A stretch of DNA of 64,000 nt from Leuctra nigra (Eukaryota > Arthropoda > Insecta > Plecoptera > Leuctridae). The notes under the pieces are model-generated. The model ran no database searches and had not been told where the DNA came from. It worked only from the letters and a program-made list of their open reading frames with translations. Positions 40,141-54,057 of this stretch are shown here, piece after piece (the first letter of the stretch is position 1; every line of letters starts with the position of its first letter). The DNA lies in contig OW203763.1 of assembly GCA_934045905.1 (NCBI GenBank), forward strand, positions 38,391,017 to 38,455,016, written 5' to 3'. A program made the translations under genes and the position numbers.

Positions 40141-40886
40141 TAGTTAATTTTGATCATGACATGAGTGGCGACTGGTGAAGTGTCCGATTTTGTTGCATAT
40201 ATAAATCGATAAGTAGAGTAGGTACAAAATGTTTCATAAAATAAATGCATTTGTTTAATTCTAGTTCATTAAAAAAGTCTAGTAGGTAACTTGTGTCCAA
40301 AATATTGAAACAATGGAATAGCTTTTTCAATTGACTGCTGGAACTCATCTCTGTATTTTTTTCTGGTTATTCCGTTACTACAGCTTGCACACTTTCTCTG
40401 CTCAATTGTAAATTTGTGATACAAAATATGAATAGTTTTCAGGGAATAATCAATCATTGTGATCAGATTTCAGACTGTTTCAAAAGGTGAAGGCAAATCA
40501 AATTAAAAAGTAGGAGTCAGGACTCCGGCTTATGATAGGAAAAATTGAAACGAGACAAACTTTATCAGATCATGGGCCTTTACAGGGTTAAAAGGGATCA
40601 GCGATGAGTTTACACTGTTTTTTTAACAGGATCAGATGATGCTTTCCCAGGGAGCACAGTCATTGGAAAACTATGCATTTCTTTTTCTCCTTTTTCTTCT
40701 TTTTTAATTTGATATTAAGGATTTCCCTGAGTGCGTTTGAGATTTAATTATTCATCCTTGGAACTTGATACAGTTAGATATTGAAAAATATATCGACAAA
40801 ATACCACTGCCCTAAAATGTATCTTACTATTCACTCCAGAATATACCGAGTGGCGCAAAAACATTCCCCTCTTTGAGAGGTCACTA

Positions 40887-43800
40887 CCCTACAAACACTG
40901 GGCGGCCCGGGCTTCTGCCCATCTAGCGCCCAAGTGGGACGTCCCGGGCGGGAACTACTAGGGCATGCCCTGGGCCTGCCCAACGGAGCCCAACCGATCC
41001 GTTTTATCTGGCTGTAAAATTTCTAGGAATGTCCCGTCTTGGTCCCGCCCGGGAATGGCTAGGGACGGCCCGCGCGGGCGCTACGACTGTTTGAATTTGA
41101 GCTGCTCTAATGACTTATTTTTTTCATATTTATAACTTCATTTCTATAATAATTACATCTACATTTCACATGGATATATTGATTTAAGAATAAATATGTT
41201 TACAATTCCAAAGCAAAGTATTCATACCATTTTAAACGTTATTAGTAAAGTTTCTTTTATGAACTCGGCAGTCGGCCATCTTCGTGAATCAACTTGTTTC
41301 CGTTCTCCCTTCTTCATTTCAAACGCGGCGTTTGACGTTTGTTGATATTTTACAGAGTGTCATGAGTGTGTAGTTTACGTCCTTTTGAGTGATTTTGAAT
41401 GTGATTTCAATTATTATCTGTGTCCGTGAATGCGTGTTCACTGCTGAATAGTTTGTCTCAGTTCAAACCATTTAATGTGACACAAATCGTGAAATAATTA
41501 CAGTTTTGTTGTGCCTCTTTTGTTTGGATTTTCATCACAGAGCCATACAACCCATTGAAGGTGAGTCTTCATCACAACTACATAAGTATCCAGGCATTAA
41601 TCGTTGTTACTTTAGTTTTGTATGCTGGGGATACTAATAAACCAATAGGTAGTGTGACCAATGTTCAGTAAACATTAACCTCACATGTACATTTTTGAAA
41701 TGTAGCAATTTATGCAAAGTAAAATTTCCAACTAGGTAGGACCTAGGTAACTAGGTAGTTTAGGTATTTATAAAATAAATAAAGTAGGTAAACAGTTTGC
41801 TTGGCGTGGTAGTCTATACATATCAGTGGTAGTAGTCAGTAGGAACCCTACCTGTAGGTACCTAGTACGTACCTCCGCCTATTTTGGGAATATTTTCACC
41901 CTACATTAACCAATAACCATCCCACATACCTACCAAGGCACCTACTGCAGTTTTAATAATGTTACTTGTTAAAGGTGAATCTACTCTGGAAGAAAATAGG
42001 CTATTAAGATATTGAACTCCAGAAACAAAGCGCGTATTCGTCCTGCGAGCGAACCAAGCTGTATCGTCAAACCGAGCCGAAACATTAAGAACCGAACCGA
42101 GCAGAGTGGTAAATATTTTCATTATATTTAATTATTTAACTTTATCAAGGATTTTAGATATACAGCAATTATTTTTGTTTATGTAGGTACCTTACAAGGC
42201 CAATAACAAACATTTTTGTTGTGATCCGAAAGTAAAAATTATGTTGCATGGAAATTACATTCTTGTCGGAGGTAGTAGATACATACATTGAATGGTGGTC
42301 CCGCTTCATTCAAATACGTAGTAAAATTTTTGAGATTGAATGTTGTCATCCAAAAAAATAAACCGCACTTTTGAATTTCCTCTAACGCGCCGGTGGTAAG
42401 AGAGCAGCCATTCCGTGCGAATGCAGACATATGCCACATAATACATATGACTGCTGAATTATTAAATGTAAATAAATCAGCATGTTTTTATATTATATTC
42501 ATGGTATTTTCTTGCTGATTCCAAATATGTAATCAGTTTTGTGCTAAGTTTGAATAGTTATTTTGTTATCAGTAAAATTGTGGGACCGCATTTAAATTTA
42601 AATTTTGTGTCGAACCATGTAAATTACATAAAAAATTTAGAAGGCTGCACAATGATCCTAACTATTTTTATTTTGATGAATAAGATGCTGAACATAGCAT
42701 CTTACAACCGTACACCCGTAACACGGAATGGCTGAGAGGAAATTAATTTGAGTTGCTAACTTTCACCTTACTTTTTGTAGGTTCTACAGATTCACCGTGA
42801 ACTTGCCCTGCTCTTATTCTAGAGTCGATTTAATTGCCTACCTACTTCAATTAAAAAGTAAATTTACTTCTTGGCAAATTAGCGAGAATTCTGAAGATGC
42901 ACAGGACTTGGGACTTCATCGAGTTAATGGATTAAATGTTACCTACCCTACAGATGTAATGATTCAGAACTCTCTGATGGTAAGCCACATTTTAGTATTT
43001 TATATGTGTAGTATTTCCTCTAACCTTACCTATAAATCACATTTATGCAATATACCTAGAATGTTTCAAATTTTTATTGGGGTTTTAAATAAATAGTGTA
43101 CTACCTAATGGTAATAATTTTACCTCAAGTGATTATTGTGGCAGGTCACACAACACAAAAGTGATTTTTGTATTATTCATTGCCAAGAAGTTTATCCTAT
43201 CAATTTACAAATGCTTCATTGAATCTATCTTTCTTTTTTTTAGGGATCACTCTGTGCCAAAAATTCAATTTTTAAAATTTTTGTAAAGACTGTTATTTGC
43301 AGCTATCTGCTATTGCAGTTATTTACATAAATAGTTCTTGTGTAGTAGGTAGAAACTATTTGCTAGGCAGCCTCATGCTCAAAAGAAGTTGCATCCACAT
43401 AGATTGCGGATGTCAGTCCTCGACACCACAAGACCGTGTGCTAATAATTTATGGATGGAATCCAGTATCTGGCCATTAAATCGGCAAATTCTTTTGAGCA
43501 TAGCATAATAATAGTGTTAAATATTGACAAAATTAACAAGATCTTACTGATAACAAGATCTTGTAAATGTTGGACTTTCATTGGTCTGACCGAATAAAAA
43601 TTTACACAAAAAATAAAAAACACTTCTAACAATACGCTGCATGATCTTGCTAAACTTTTCAAGATCTTGTATAAATCTTGTTTAGGTTAGAATCTGTACC
43701 TACAATAATAAATAATTGCAAATATCTTGCGAACATTATTAGTACAAGGTACATTACCTAAATACTTTGCAATTTTATTTTTTCAGATGAAAGAAATACG

Positions 43801-45590
43801 TATTCAAGTGCATTCATTTTCTTGAAAAACTGAAGATGAAAAATTGTGCCAACATATCCGTGAGTGAAGTAAAATCCGAATTGTGTCTTGTCGATAAAGA
43901 GACAGCGTGCCAGACTCACTGCCAGGTAGTACCTACCTCAGAATGTTTTGATACTATGTGACGTGTGAAGGTTGAAGGACATTTAAAAATTTTAAGTGAT
44001 GTGGTAGTATAATCTTTTACAATAATATACGTTTATATTATATGAAACTGTTTTTTTTTTTAATTTTCGTGTGTTTTCCTGCTCTTTATTATTCCTAAAA
44101 TTCAATTGCAGTGAATCTCCTACGTGTAGCATTTTATTTTTTGTAATTTATCAAAACAATATAGTACCTAAGTAAGTAGGGAATAGTACGTGAAAAAATT
44201 ATTATTGAAACGATTCAATCGTCCTGTAAGAGATTATCAAAAAATAATTGCTAATTTCAAAATCCAACAACCGATTCATAAACAAAAATTATGGATCTTT
44301 TTATCCTTCTTCATTTTTTTATGAATAAGGTACCTGTAATACTTAAGTCTCTAGAAATTTTGTTCCAGTAAGTTTTTAAATATCAACGCAAATAATTACT
44401 GACATTTGTCACCCGCGAAATGTTAAAAATTAATTCATGCAAATGAAATTCAATTATAATGGGACTTTTGGCGGGAAAAACGACGTGTTACAAGAATCCA
44501 CTTACACTAATGTGTTACCATTGTGGATCATCTGTCAATTTTCTGTAAATTTTCCTGTTAAAAGTAATCAAACTTTGTTAATTCATTCCTTGAAAACTAT
44601 TCATCCCACAGCAAAAATAAAATCACATCTGTGTTCAGCAACATAATCAACTTTCATAAAATAATGGTCTATTATTCTGAAATCTGAATTTCACGAGACT
44701 TCCCCATTATGTGACAGTCAAGTTGAGGATTTCAAATGATCCCAAAATATTTCCTCCAAATAAAAATGCGTTAAAAATAAAAACAGTAGGAGGTACCTTA
44801 GGTAATGTGTCAGGTCAGTGGAACAGCTTTCAAACAATAGGGAAACATGGCGAGATAAAATAACTTCCAATAACCACTGATTAACTTTATAATATACCGG
44901 CTATTTTTTTTTTTATTAATATTTGACCATTTAAATGCATTTCTAATGTGTTTGAGTAGGTACCTACTGTTCTTCTAGTTGACATAACAAATTACAACTG
45001 TTGTGAAATATTCCGTGAACTGTGAACTAATACATTGACCCTGGAAGAAAATACCTGGATTATTTTTTTCGTATGGCAACGCCCACTCTCCGAAATTGTG
45101 AAAAAATCCCGTTTCTCGTGTCACTCACGTTTGCAATTAATTATGTCTTAATGAAACGTATTTTTTCCAGGTACATTCGCATTCAAAATTAGTGCCTATA
45201 TGCACGTGTCTGGATCAGAGGCACGTTTTGTAGGTACTGCATTTTGAATGAGAGTGTACCTAGCAAGCTAGCACGTGACCGTTATGGAATGTGCGTAGGG
45301 GGAGGGGGCTACAGAGCGAGCAGCTGCTCCCGCGCGGGCCGCCCGGGCGGGGGCCAGGGCCGGCCTATGCCTCCCGCGCGGGCCGCCCGGGAGGGTCCAG
45401 GGACAGCCCATACCTCCCGCGCGGGCGTCATGGGACGGCCCAGGCCGCCGCCCGGGCTTATTCCCAGTGGCAGGCCCCGGGAGTCTCACTCCATGCTAAT
45501 CACCCATAAGACGGGAGGTCCCTGGGCAGGCCCGTACGCCCATCTGGGACGGCCTAGGACGCGTCCAGGGACCTCCCAGTGTTTGTAGGG
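40887..45590. mobile_element. 4.7-kb DNA element with CCCTACAAACACTGGG ends and GC-rich subterminal repeats
   Basis: Perfect 16-bp inverted termini CCCTACAAACACTGGG / CCCAGTGTTTGTAGGG bound a mostly AT-rich interior. About 200 bp at the left and 300 bp at the right (45295-45590) are very GC-rich and full of CGGGCGGG, GCGCGGGC, GGGACGGCC and CCAGGGAC words, forming degenerate repeats. The base composition differs sharply from the neighbours. Immediate flanks share TA, and CACTA occurs a few bases off on the right; the duplication is not certain. The interior has no recognised transposase. Around 41250-41565 there is GC-richer, promoter-like sequence ending in a donor-like AAG|GTGAGT. Confidence 0.72.
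42781..42978 (+). CDS. Possible exon inside the 4.7-kb element
   Basis: An acceptor-like CTTTTTGTAG precedes an open stretch of 66 codons ending at the donor-like ATG|GTAAGC. The reading (after one phase base) is FYRFTVNLPCSYSRVDLIAY ... LGLHRVNGLNVTYPTDVM. The residue mix is protein-like, but I recognise no family. It could be part of a transposase gene with introns, a captured host exon, or chance. Confidence 0.22.
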
Positions 45591-45957
45591 TAGTCACTAC
45601 ATCGATAAGTAGAGTATAGGTACAAAATGTTCGGCGTGTCTATTCACACGGCGGCCGCGGCCGTGCCCGCAAGGGGATCAAATTCTATTTACACCAGAAG
45701 TTACCGAGCTGAACCTAGCCTTCGGAAAGCTGCCACTCCCCCCAATTTCAAACTCAGAAAGACGAGCTGCCAACGGTGAAAAACAAAAAACGCTAAAGTT
45801 TAATTACTAATTACGTCATAATTAGCGTGTACAGATAGCTTTTTTAAGTCATATTGTTACAAATACACCTCCATTATTAAATCTGCTCGAGAATAAATGT
45901 GAATATATCAATGTAACCTGAAAAAAGTATACAATAAAAAAATATGTAATTAATTAA

Positions 45958-48900
45958 TTTCAAAGATGAACATATTTTTTTTTTTTTTTTATTTTTGCAC
46001 ATGAGTTTCATGACACAATGTATAACAACATGTCAAAAGATTTAGATGCGCCATTGAAATCTTCTTTACCAATTAATTGATCTAATTTATTAATTGATCT
46101 GATCTCATTCGATTTTTCATTAAAAGATCATACTTTTTTTAGTCACACCTTTAGTCTAAGGTCACACTAACAATCAAATTCCGTTTGTAAAGCATATACT
46201 TACAACATGAGAAATTCGCTAACCTAGGATGCAATTGCATCAATGCTATATCGTTGATACAAGCCTTTAATCAGAATTCATTAATCAGCATCATTCAACT
46301 CAAATTTCAAAGATGAACCTATTTTTTTATTTTTTATTTTTGCACATGAGTTTCATGACACAATGTATAACAACATGTCAAAAGATTTTGATGCGCCATT
46401 GAAATCTTCTTTACCAATTAATTGATCTAATTGATTAATTGATCTGATCTAATTCGATTTTTCATTTAAAGATCATACTTTTTTTAGTCACACTAACAAT
46501 CAAATTCCGTTTGTAAAGCATATACTTACAACATGAGAAATTCGCAAACCTAGGATGCAATTGCATCAATGCTATTTCGTTGATACAAGTCTTTAATCAG
46601 AATTCATTAATCAGCATCATTCAACTCAAATTTCAAAGATGAACCTATTTTTTATTTTTTTTTATTTTTGCACATGAGTTTCATGACACAATGTATAACA
46701 ACATGTCAAAAGATTTAGATGCGTCATTGAAATCTTCTTTACCAATTAATTGATCTAATTGATTCATTAATTAGCATCATTCAACTCAAATTTCAAAGAT
46801 GAACCTATTTTTATTTTTTTTTATATTTTTGCACATGAGTTTCATGACACAATGTATAACAACATGTCAAAAGATTAAGATGCAAGATTGAAATCTTCTT
46901 TACCAATTAATTGATCTAATTGATTAATTGGTCTGATCTAATTCGATTTTTCATTTAAAGATCATACTTTTTTTAGTCACACTAACAATCAAATTCCGTT
47001 TGTAAAGCATATACTAACAACATGAGAAATTCGCAAACCTAGGATGCAATTGCATCAATGCTATATCGTTAATACAAGCCTTTAATCAGAATTCATTAAT
47101 CAGCATCATTCAACTCAAATTTCAAAGATGAACCTATTTTTTTTTATTTTTTATTTTTGCACATGAGTTTCATGACACAATGTATAACAACATGTCAAAA
47201 GATTTAGATGCGCCATTGAAATCTTCTTTACCAATTAATTGATCTAATTTATTAAATGATCTGATCTAATTCGATGTTTCATTAAAAGATCATACATTTT
47301 TTAGTCACACTAACAATCAAATTCCGTTTGTAAAGCATATACTTACAACATGAGAAATTCGCAAACCTAGGATGCAATTGCATCAATGCTATATCGTTGA
47401 TACAAGCCTTTAATCAGAATTCATTAATCAGCATCATTCAACTCAAATTTCAAAGATGAACATATTTTTTTTTTTTCTATTTTTGCACATGAGTTTCATG
47501 ACACAATGTATAACAACATGTCAAAAAATTTAGATGCGCTATTGAAATCTTCTTTACCAATTAATTGATCTAATTGATTAATTGATCTGATCTAATTCGA
47601 TTTTTCATTTAAAGATCATCCTTTTTTTAGGCACACTAACAATCAAATTCCGTTTGTAAAGCATATACTTACAACATGAGAAATTCGCAATCCTAGGATG
47701 CAATTGCATCAATGCTATTTCGTTGATACAATTCTTTAATCATCATTCATTAATCAGCATCATTCAACTCAAATTTCAAAGATGAACCTATTTTTTTTGT
47801 TTTTTTTTGTTTTTGCACATGAGTTTCATGACACAATGTATAACAACATGTCAAAAGATTTAGATGCGTCATTGAAATCTTCTTTACCAATTAATTGATC
47901 TAATTGATTCATTAATTAGCATCATTCAACTCAAATTTCAAAGATGAACCTATTTTATTTTTTTTGCACATGAGTTTCATGACACAATGTATAACAACAT
48001 GTCAAAAGATGTAGATGCGCCATTGAAATCTTCTTTACCAATTAATTGATCTAATTTATTAATTGATCTGATCTAATTCGATTTTTCATTAAAAGATCAT
48101 ACTTTTTTTAGTCACACTAACAATCAAATTCCGTTTGTAAAGCATACTTACAACATGAGAAATTCGCAAACCTAGGATGCAATTGCATCAATGCTATTTC
48201 ATTGATACAAGTCTTTAATCAGCATTCATTAATCAGCATCATTCAACTCAAATTTCAAAGATGATAATATTTTTATTTAATTTTTTATTTTTGCATATGA
48301 GTTGCATTACACATTGTTTTACAACATATCAAAAGCTTTAGACGAGACAGGAAAAGCTTTATTACCAATTAATTGAAGTAATTTTTCATCATATGATTTT
48401 ATTCGATTTTTCATATCAACATCATACTTCTATGAGTTACTCTAACCATTCAATTTTGTTTATAAAGTATATACTTACAACATGAAAAATTCGAAAACCT
48501 AGAATGCAATTGCTTCAATTCGATTTCATTGATACAAGTTTTTAATCAGCATTCATTAATTAGCATCATTCAAGTCAAATTTCAAAGATCAAAGTATTTT
48601 TTTAATTTTGTATTTTTTTATATGAGTTTCATTACACATATAATTACAACATATCAAAAGCTTTAGAAGGGGAGGCAAAAACTTCATGACCAATTAATTG
48701 ATACTCTAACCATTCAATTATGTTTATAAAGTATATACTTACAACATGAAAAATTTGCAAACCTACTATTCAATTGCTTCATAACCAATTAATTGATTCT
48801 AATTATTCATGATATGATTCTATTCGATTTTTCATATCAACATCATTCTTCTTTGAGTTACTCTAACCATTCAATTATGTTTATAAAGCATAATATACTT

Positions 48901-48960
48901 ACAACATGAGAAATTCGCAAACCTAGGATGCAATTGCTTCAATGCTATTTCATTGATATA
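45958..48960 (+). repeat. ~328-bp AT-rich satellite, about ten units, two of them short
   Basis: Units beginning TTTCAAAGATGAACCTATTT start at 45958, 46305, 46631, 46791, 47120, 47448, 47774, 47936, 48253 and 48582. Most are 326-347 bp. Two (46631 and 47774) are 160-162 bp with the same internal deletion and a shared GATGCGTCATTGAAATC variant. Units contain TTTTTGCACATGAGTTTCAT, ACCAATTAATTGATCTAATT, AATCAAATTCCGTTTGTAAA and AACCTAGGATGCAATTGCAT. The last two units are clearly more diverged. No coding sequence is present. Confidence 0.93.
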
Positions 48961-49319
48961 TTTATTATTATAATTAATTAAAAATAACCACCTATGTAAA
49001 TGATACTATTATTGCCAGATAACTCAATATAATAATAACACCAAATATCAAATTCATCGTAGAATTATCTCGGATAAGCGACCGACAATTGTGTGATATT
49101 GCACCGTTTTACTCATTTACCTACTCTTTACTCTTTTACCATTTTACTCAGTCATTTTTAATCGTTTCTTCTGACGCTGAATCGTTAATTATTTATAAGC
49201 AAATATAAATTGAATTGATTTACTTTATTTTATTAAATTGTTTATAAATTCAGTTGAATCAGAACCAGAATTGTATGATTAAAATGATTGCAGAATTGTA
49301 TTTAGGTATGGTAAACGCT
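48961..49319. other. AT-rich spacer, nothing recognised
   Basis: AT-rich DNA between the 328-bp satellite and the left arm of the long-inverted-repeat element. No feature recognised. Confidence 0.4.
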
Positions 49320-50139
49320 ATAGGCGAGGAAAAACAGAGCTCTAACTCGTCAAATAAAGAAGTTTGCTTCCACGGACGCATAACAAGCTGAATTTTTTAC
49401 TATACATTAATAACTGTACAAAGATCATATGTGCCAAAGTTTACCGAGATATTCCTGTCGGAACAACCCCAAAAAAATTATGAAACCCCTAAATTAATTT
49501 GGTTTTCAAAGTTTTATTAAATGGCCTAAAGGTAACAACAAATCATATTAAAAATATGAAAAAATTCACAGATATGTATTTATATATAGCCTACACTATT
49601 AAGTTGTAAAATTATAACTTTTTCATTATTTAGTTGATATAATTTGCAAAAAAATAGGCAAAAAAACACATACATTTTCCGTTGTCCGCGCGTCGTTTGT
49701 CACTGTGATCGTAATTATGAACAGAAAAGGCTCAAATCAGTTTCATTCGATAGGTCTATTCATTGGCTAAACACAAAAAAATATAAACCCCCCAAAACGT
49801 AAACTTCGTCGCATTGATTTTGCGAAAAACGCCGAGCGCTTCATTCAAAAATGTTTTCGCGCCAAAAAGTAAACTGGACAAAACGATATTATATTGCAGA
49901 ATATGAGCGAATAAATTACAAATATAAATAAGGGTTACTTATTTTCACATTACAAAATAAGGGTGAAACCCTTAAAAAATATTTTTAATTAGGTAACTAC
50001 CCCAATATATAAACATTAAAAAAATTTAACATTTATCCATGAAACTGTACTGCCTATATTTTCAAAAATTTTACTTAATTCAGGATCATGTACCCATGTC
50101 TAAGGTAATTTATTTATTCTTTGTCAAACCCTCCCTTAT

Positions 50140-51075
50140 TTATAAATTAGGTAGTTTATACAATGTTCCGGTAGAAGTATGAGACCAGTCAGTCCAAAAA
50201 AATGGTATTGTCTGGTGATCTGAATTCACGTTAAATTCCTTGAAAATTGGTCGGTGAACTTGTCGCAATAATATCCAGGCGATATCTTTGCTGTTGTTAC
50301 GAACACATGAATGAATAATCCAGAAATGTAGGCAACTTGTCATAGATAGATGCCATGCATTCTCTGTGGTTCTGGTCGGATAGTTTGCACTACTTCATTC
50401 GTTGCAGATTGATCTTAAAACATTACACGGGCCATAACATGGTAGGTGTTTTATCCACCAATAGTCTCCAGATTGATGTCAACCCCCTCCTGAATTAAGT
50501 TGCCACCGTCGTTTCTATTCTGTAGACCTGTGGGTACGTATAGTCTAGTCAAGGAAACTAGATGGTTAATACTCTCTCTATCTCTCTCTGCTCCATATAA
50601 AAACATGTTTATGTTATGGGTCAGAGAGAGGCCGAGTATGAAACATCTAGTTTCCCTGACTGTACACCTCACCACTGTCCTCAGCAAGTGCTGTTAGGAA
50701 AGTGCGTAATTCATAATATCTCGCGCAGAGTCCATACGAGTGAAGGGTGTCTATGAGATTACGACTACCATACTCATGGTGTAATTGAGCGATCAGACCC
50801 AAATGAAACATAGGAATTACTTTTTTTGTGTAAAAACGGCGTGAACTGTAAATTAGGCATTCTGCGATTGTCAAATATCGTCGCTTCACTGTTTCGTCTG
50901 ATTCGAGTTCTGTGCCATCTTCTCTATGTGCTCGCGGATCCATTATCAACTTCAACAATGTAGCCAAACGCTGTGGAACAAATTTTCCATATGTTTGAAG
51001 AGACACTTCGGATGGCAAATGATTATTCGGTTGTTGGAATATTATTAATTTCTGTTTGGAAGATTGCAGCAGCAT
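50140..51075 (-). pseudogene. Decayed transposon-associated protein of unknown function
   Basis: The longest intact piece (50647-51075) encodes 142 residues with YLTIAECLIYSS, FHLGLIAQLHHEYGSRNLID and TLHSYGLCARYYELRTFLTA. A second frame (about 50440-50640) continues with YVPTGLQNRNDGGNLIQEGV, DINLETIGG, a stop, then NTYHVMARVMF; a third (50140-50343) carries a further piece. The order of these pieces (SRxLIDxLxSxGxCxxYxE, then a YVPxG...DIN-ETxxG...TxHxMA region) is, as I recall, that of large uncharacterised proteins found with mobile elements in many invertebrates. At least one stop and frame changes break it. Its role is unknown. Its position between the long inverted repeats suggests it was part of the element. 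Confidence 0.5.
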
Positions 51076-51537
51076 TCCTCAGTATCATGTCGAGCGAATC
51101 AGATTGTATTGTCAAATGTCAGGTCATCGGTGACATAGATCGTCGTCTCTTTGGGTCTCGAGTGCACGACATTGCCGAACTTACTCAGTTCGGCACTGTT
51201 CTGCCGCGATTGATTCGACGCCTTCTTGTATTAAATATTCTCTGAACTTTTGCAAACTTGAGGAACTACAAAAAAAATCCGTCCGATGATGTTAATAAGC
51301 TGCATTGCAATATGCCTGATAACATGGCCTGTGATATCGGGCGTTCACAGCAAATAAATCGGTTTCAAATGTTTAACAGCTATTTCGTCTCATCGTTCTC
51401 TGGCAGCAGATAGGGTTTTTGTATGTGATGAAAGTTTCATATTGACAAGTGAAAATTTGTCCCCCCCCCCCCCCCCCCCCTCTTGTGTTCATCTTCGAAG
51501 TTGCCACAAATAAAACAATGGAGATTCCAATCAAAAA

Positions 51538-54057
51538 GTTTGGACGTGTCCCGAGCAATACGTCTTGGATGATACCTCGGGACTCTTCAGAGTGTTTGGA
51601 CGTGTCCCGAGCAATACGTCTTGGATGATACCTCGGGACTCTTCAGAGTGTTTGGACGTGTCCCGAGCAATACGTCTTGGATGATACCTCGGGACTCTTC
51701 AGAGTGTTTGGACGTGTCCCGAGCAATACGTCTTGGATGATACCTCGGGACTCTTCAGAGTGTTTGGACGTGTCCCGAGCAATACGTCTTGGATGATACC
51801 TCGGGACTCTTCAGAGTGTTTGGACGTGTCCCGAGCAATACGTCTTGGATGATACCTCGGGACTCTTCAGAGTGTTTGGACGTGTCCCGAGCAATACGTC
51901 TTGGATGATACCTCGGGACTCTTCAGAGTGTTTGGACGTGTCCCGAGCAATACGTCTTGGATGATACCTCGGGACTCTACAGAGTGTTTGGACGTGTCCC
52001 GAGCAATACGTCTTGGATGATACCTCGGGACTCTTCAGAGTGTTTGGACGTGTCCCGAGCAATACGTCTTGGATGATACCTCGGGACTCTTCAGAGTGTT
52101 TGGACGTGTCCCGAGCAATACGTCTTGGATGATACCTTGGGACTCTTCAGAGTGTTTGGACGTGTCCCGAGCAATACGTCTTGGATGATACCTCGGGACT
52201 CTTCAGAGTGTTTGGACGTGTCCCGAGCAATACGTCTTGGATGATACCTCGGGACTCTTCAGAGTGTTTGGACGTGTCCCGAGCAATACGTCTTGGATGA
52301 TACCTCGGGACTCTTCAGAGTGTTTGGACGTGTCCCGAGCAATACGTCTTGGATGATACCTCGGGACTCTTCAGAGTGTTTGGACGTGTCCCGAGCAATA
52401 CGTCTTGGATGATACCTCGGGACTCTTCAGAGTGTTTAGACGTGTCCCGAGCAATACGTCTTGGATGATACCTCGGGACTCTTCAGAGTGTTTGGACGTG
52501 TCCCGGGCAATACGTCTTGGATGATACCTCGGGACTCTTCAGAGTGTTTGGACGTGTCCCGGGCAATACGTCTTGGATGATACCTCGGGACTCTTCAGAG
52601 TGTTTGGACGTGTCCCGAGCAATACGTCTTGGATGATACCTCGGGACTCTTCAGAGTGTTTGGACGTGGTCCGAGCAATACGTCTTGGATGATACCTCGG
52701 GACTCTTCAGAGTGTTTGGACGTGTCCCGAGCAATACGTCTTGGATGATACCTCGGGACTCTTCAGAGTGTTTGGACGTGTCCCGAGCAATACGTCTTGG
52801 ATGATACCTCGGGACTCTTCAGAGTGTTTGGACGTGTCCCGAGCAATACGTCTTGGATGATACCTCGGGACTCTTCAGAGTGTTTGGACGTGTCCCGGGC
52901 AATACGTCTTGGATGATACCTCGGGACTCTTCAGAGTGTTTGGACGTGTCCCGAGCAATACGTCTTGGATGATACCTCGGGACTCTTCAGAGTGTTTGGA
53001 CGTGTCCCGAGCAATACGTCTTGGATGATACCTCGGGACACTTCAGAGTGTTTGGACGTGTCCCGAGCAATACGTCTTGGATGATACCTCGGGACTCTTC
53101 AGAGTGTTTGGACGTGTCCCGAGCAATACGTCTTGGATGATACCTCGGGACTCTTCAGAGTGTTTGGACGTGTCCCGAGCAATACGTCTTGGATGATACC
53201 TCGGGACTCTTCAGAGTGTTTGGACGTGTCCCGAGCAATACGTCTTGGATGATACCTCGGGACTCTTCAGAGTGTTTGGACGTGTCCCGAGCAATACGTC
53301 TTGGATGATACCTCGGGACTCTTCAGAGTGTTTGGACGTGTCCCGAGCAATACGTCTTGGATGATACCTCGGGACTCTTCAGAGTGTTTGGACGTGTCCC
53401 GAGCAATACGTCTTGGATGATACCTCGGGACTCTTCAGAGTGTTTGGACGTGTCCCGAGCAATACGTCTTGGATGATACCTCGGGACTCTTCAGAGTGTT
53501 TGGACGTGTCCCGAGCAATACGTCTTGGATGATACCTCGGGACTCTTCAGAGTGTTTGGACGTGTCCCGAGCAATACGTCTTGGATGATACCTCGGGACT
53601 CTTCAGAGTGTTTGGACGTGTCCCGAGCAATACGTCTTGGATGATACCTCGGGACTCTTCAGAGTGTTTGGACGTGTCCCGAGCAATACCTCTTGGATGA
53701 TACCTCGGGACTCTTCAGAGTGTTTGGACGTGTCCCGAGCAATACGTCTTGGATGATACCTCGGGACTCTTCAGAGTGTTTGGACGTGTCCCGAGCAATA
53801 CGTCTTGGATGATACCTCGGGACTCTTCAGAGTGTTTGGACGTGTCCCGAGCAATACGTCTTGGATGATACCTCGGGACTCTTCAGAGTGTTTGGACGTG
53901 TCCCGAGCAATACGTCTTGGATGATACCTCGGGACTCTTCAGAGTGTTTGGACGTGTCCCGAGCAATACGTCTTGGATGATACCTCGGGACTCTTCAGAG
54001 TGTTTGGACGTGTCCCGAGCAATACGTCTTGGATGATACCTCGGGACTCTTCAGAGT
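51538..54057. repeat. 56-bp satellite, 45 uninterrupted copies, each with a hairpin
   Basis: The unit starts GTTTGGACGTGTCCCGAGCA and contains ATACGTCTTGGATGATACCT and CGGGACTCTTCAGAGT. From 51538 to 54002 there are exactly 44 periods, so no copy has an insertion or deletion. A few substitutions mark single units (for example near 52137, 52438, 52505, 52669 and 53690). In each unit GTCCCGAG and CTCGGGAC are perfect 8-bp inverted repeats 20 bases apart. 56 is not a multiple of three, and the array is not coding. Confidence 0.97.

Noticed and set aside
45244..45588. Overlapping Gly/Arg/Pro-rich open frames on both strands
   Set aside because: They arise from the GC-rich subterminal repeats of the 4.7-kb element, where stop codons are rare by composition.
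51811..52062. 83-codon minus-strand frame with repeats of LGTRPNTLKSPEVSS
   Set aside because: It is a translation of the 56-bp satellite, which shifts frame at every unit.
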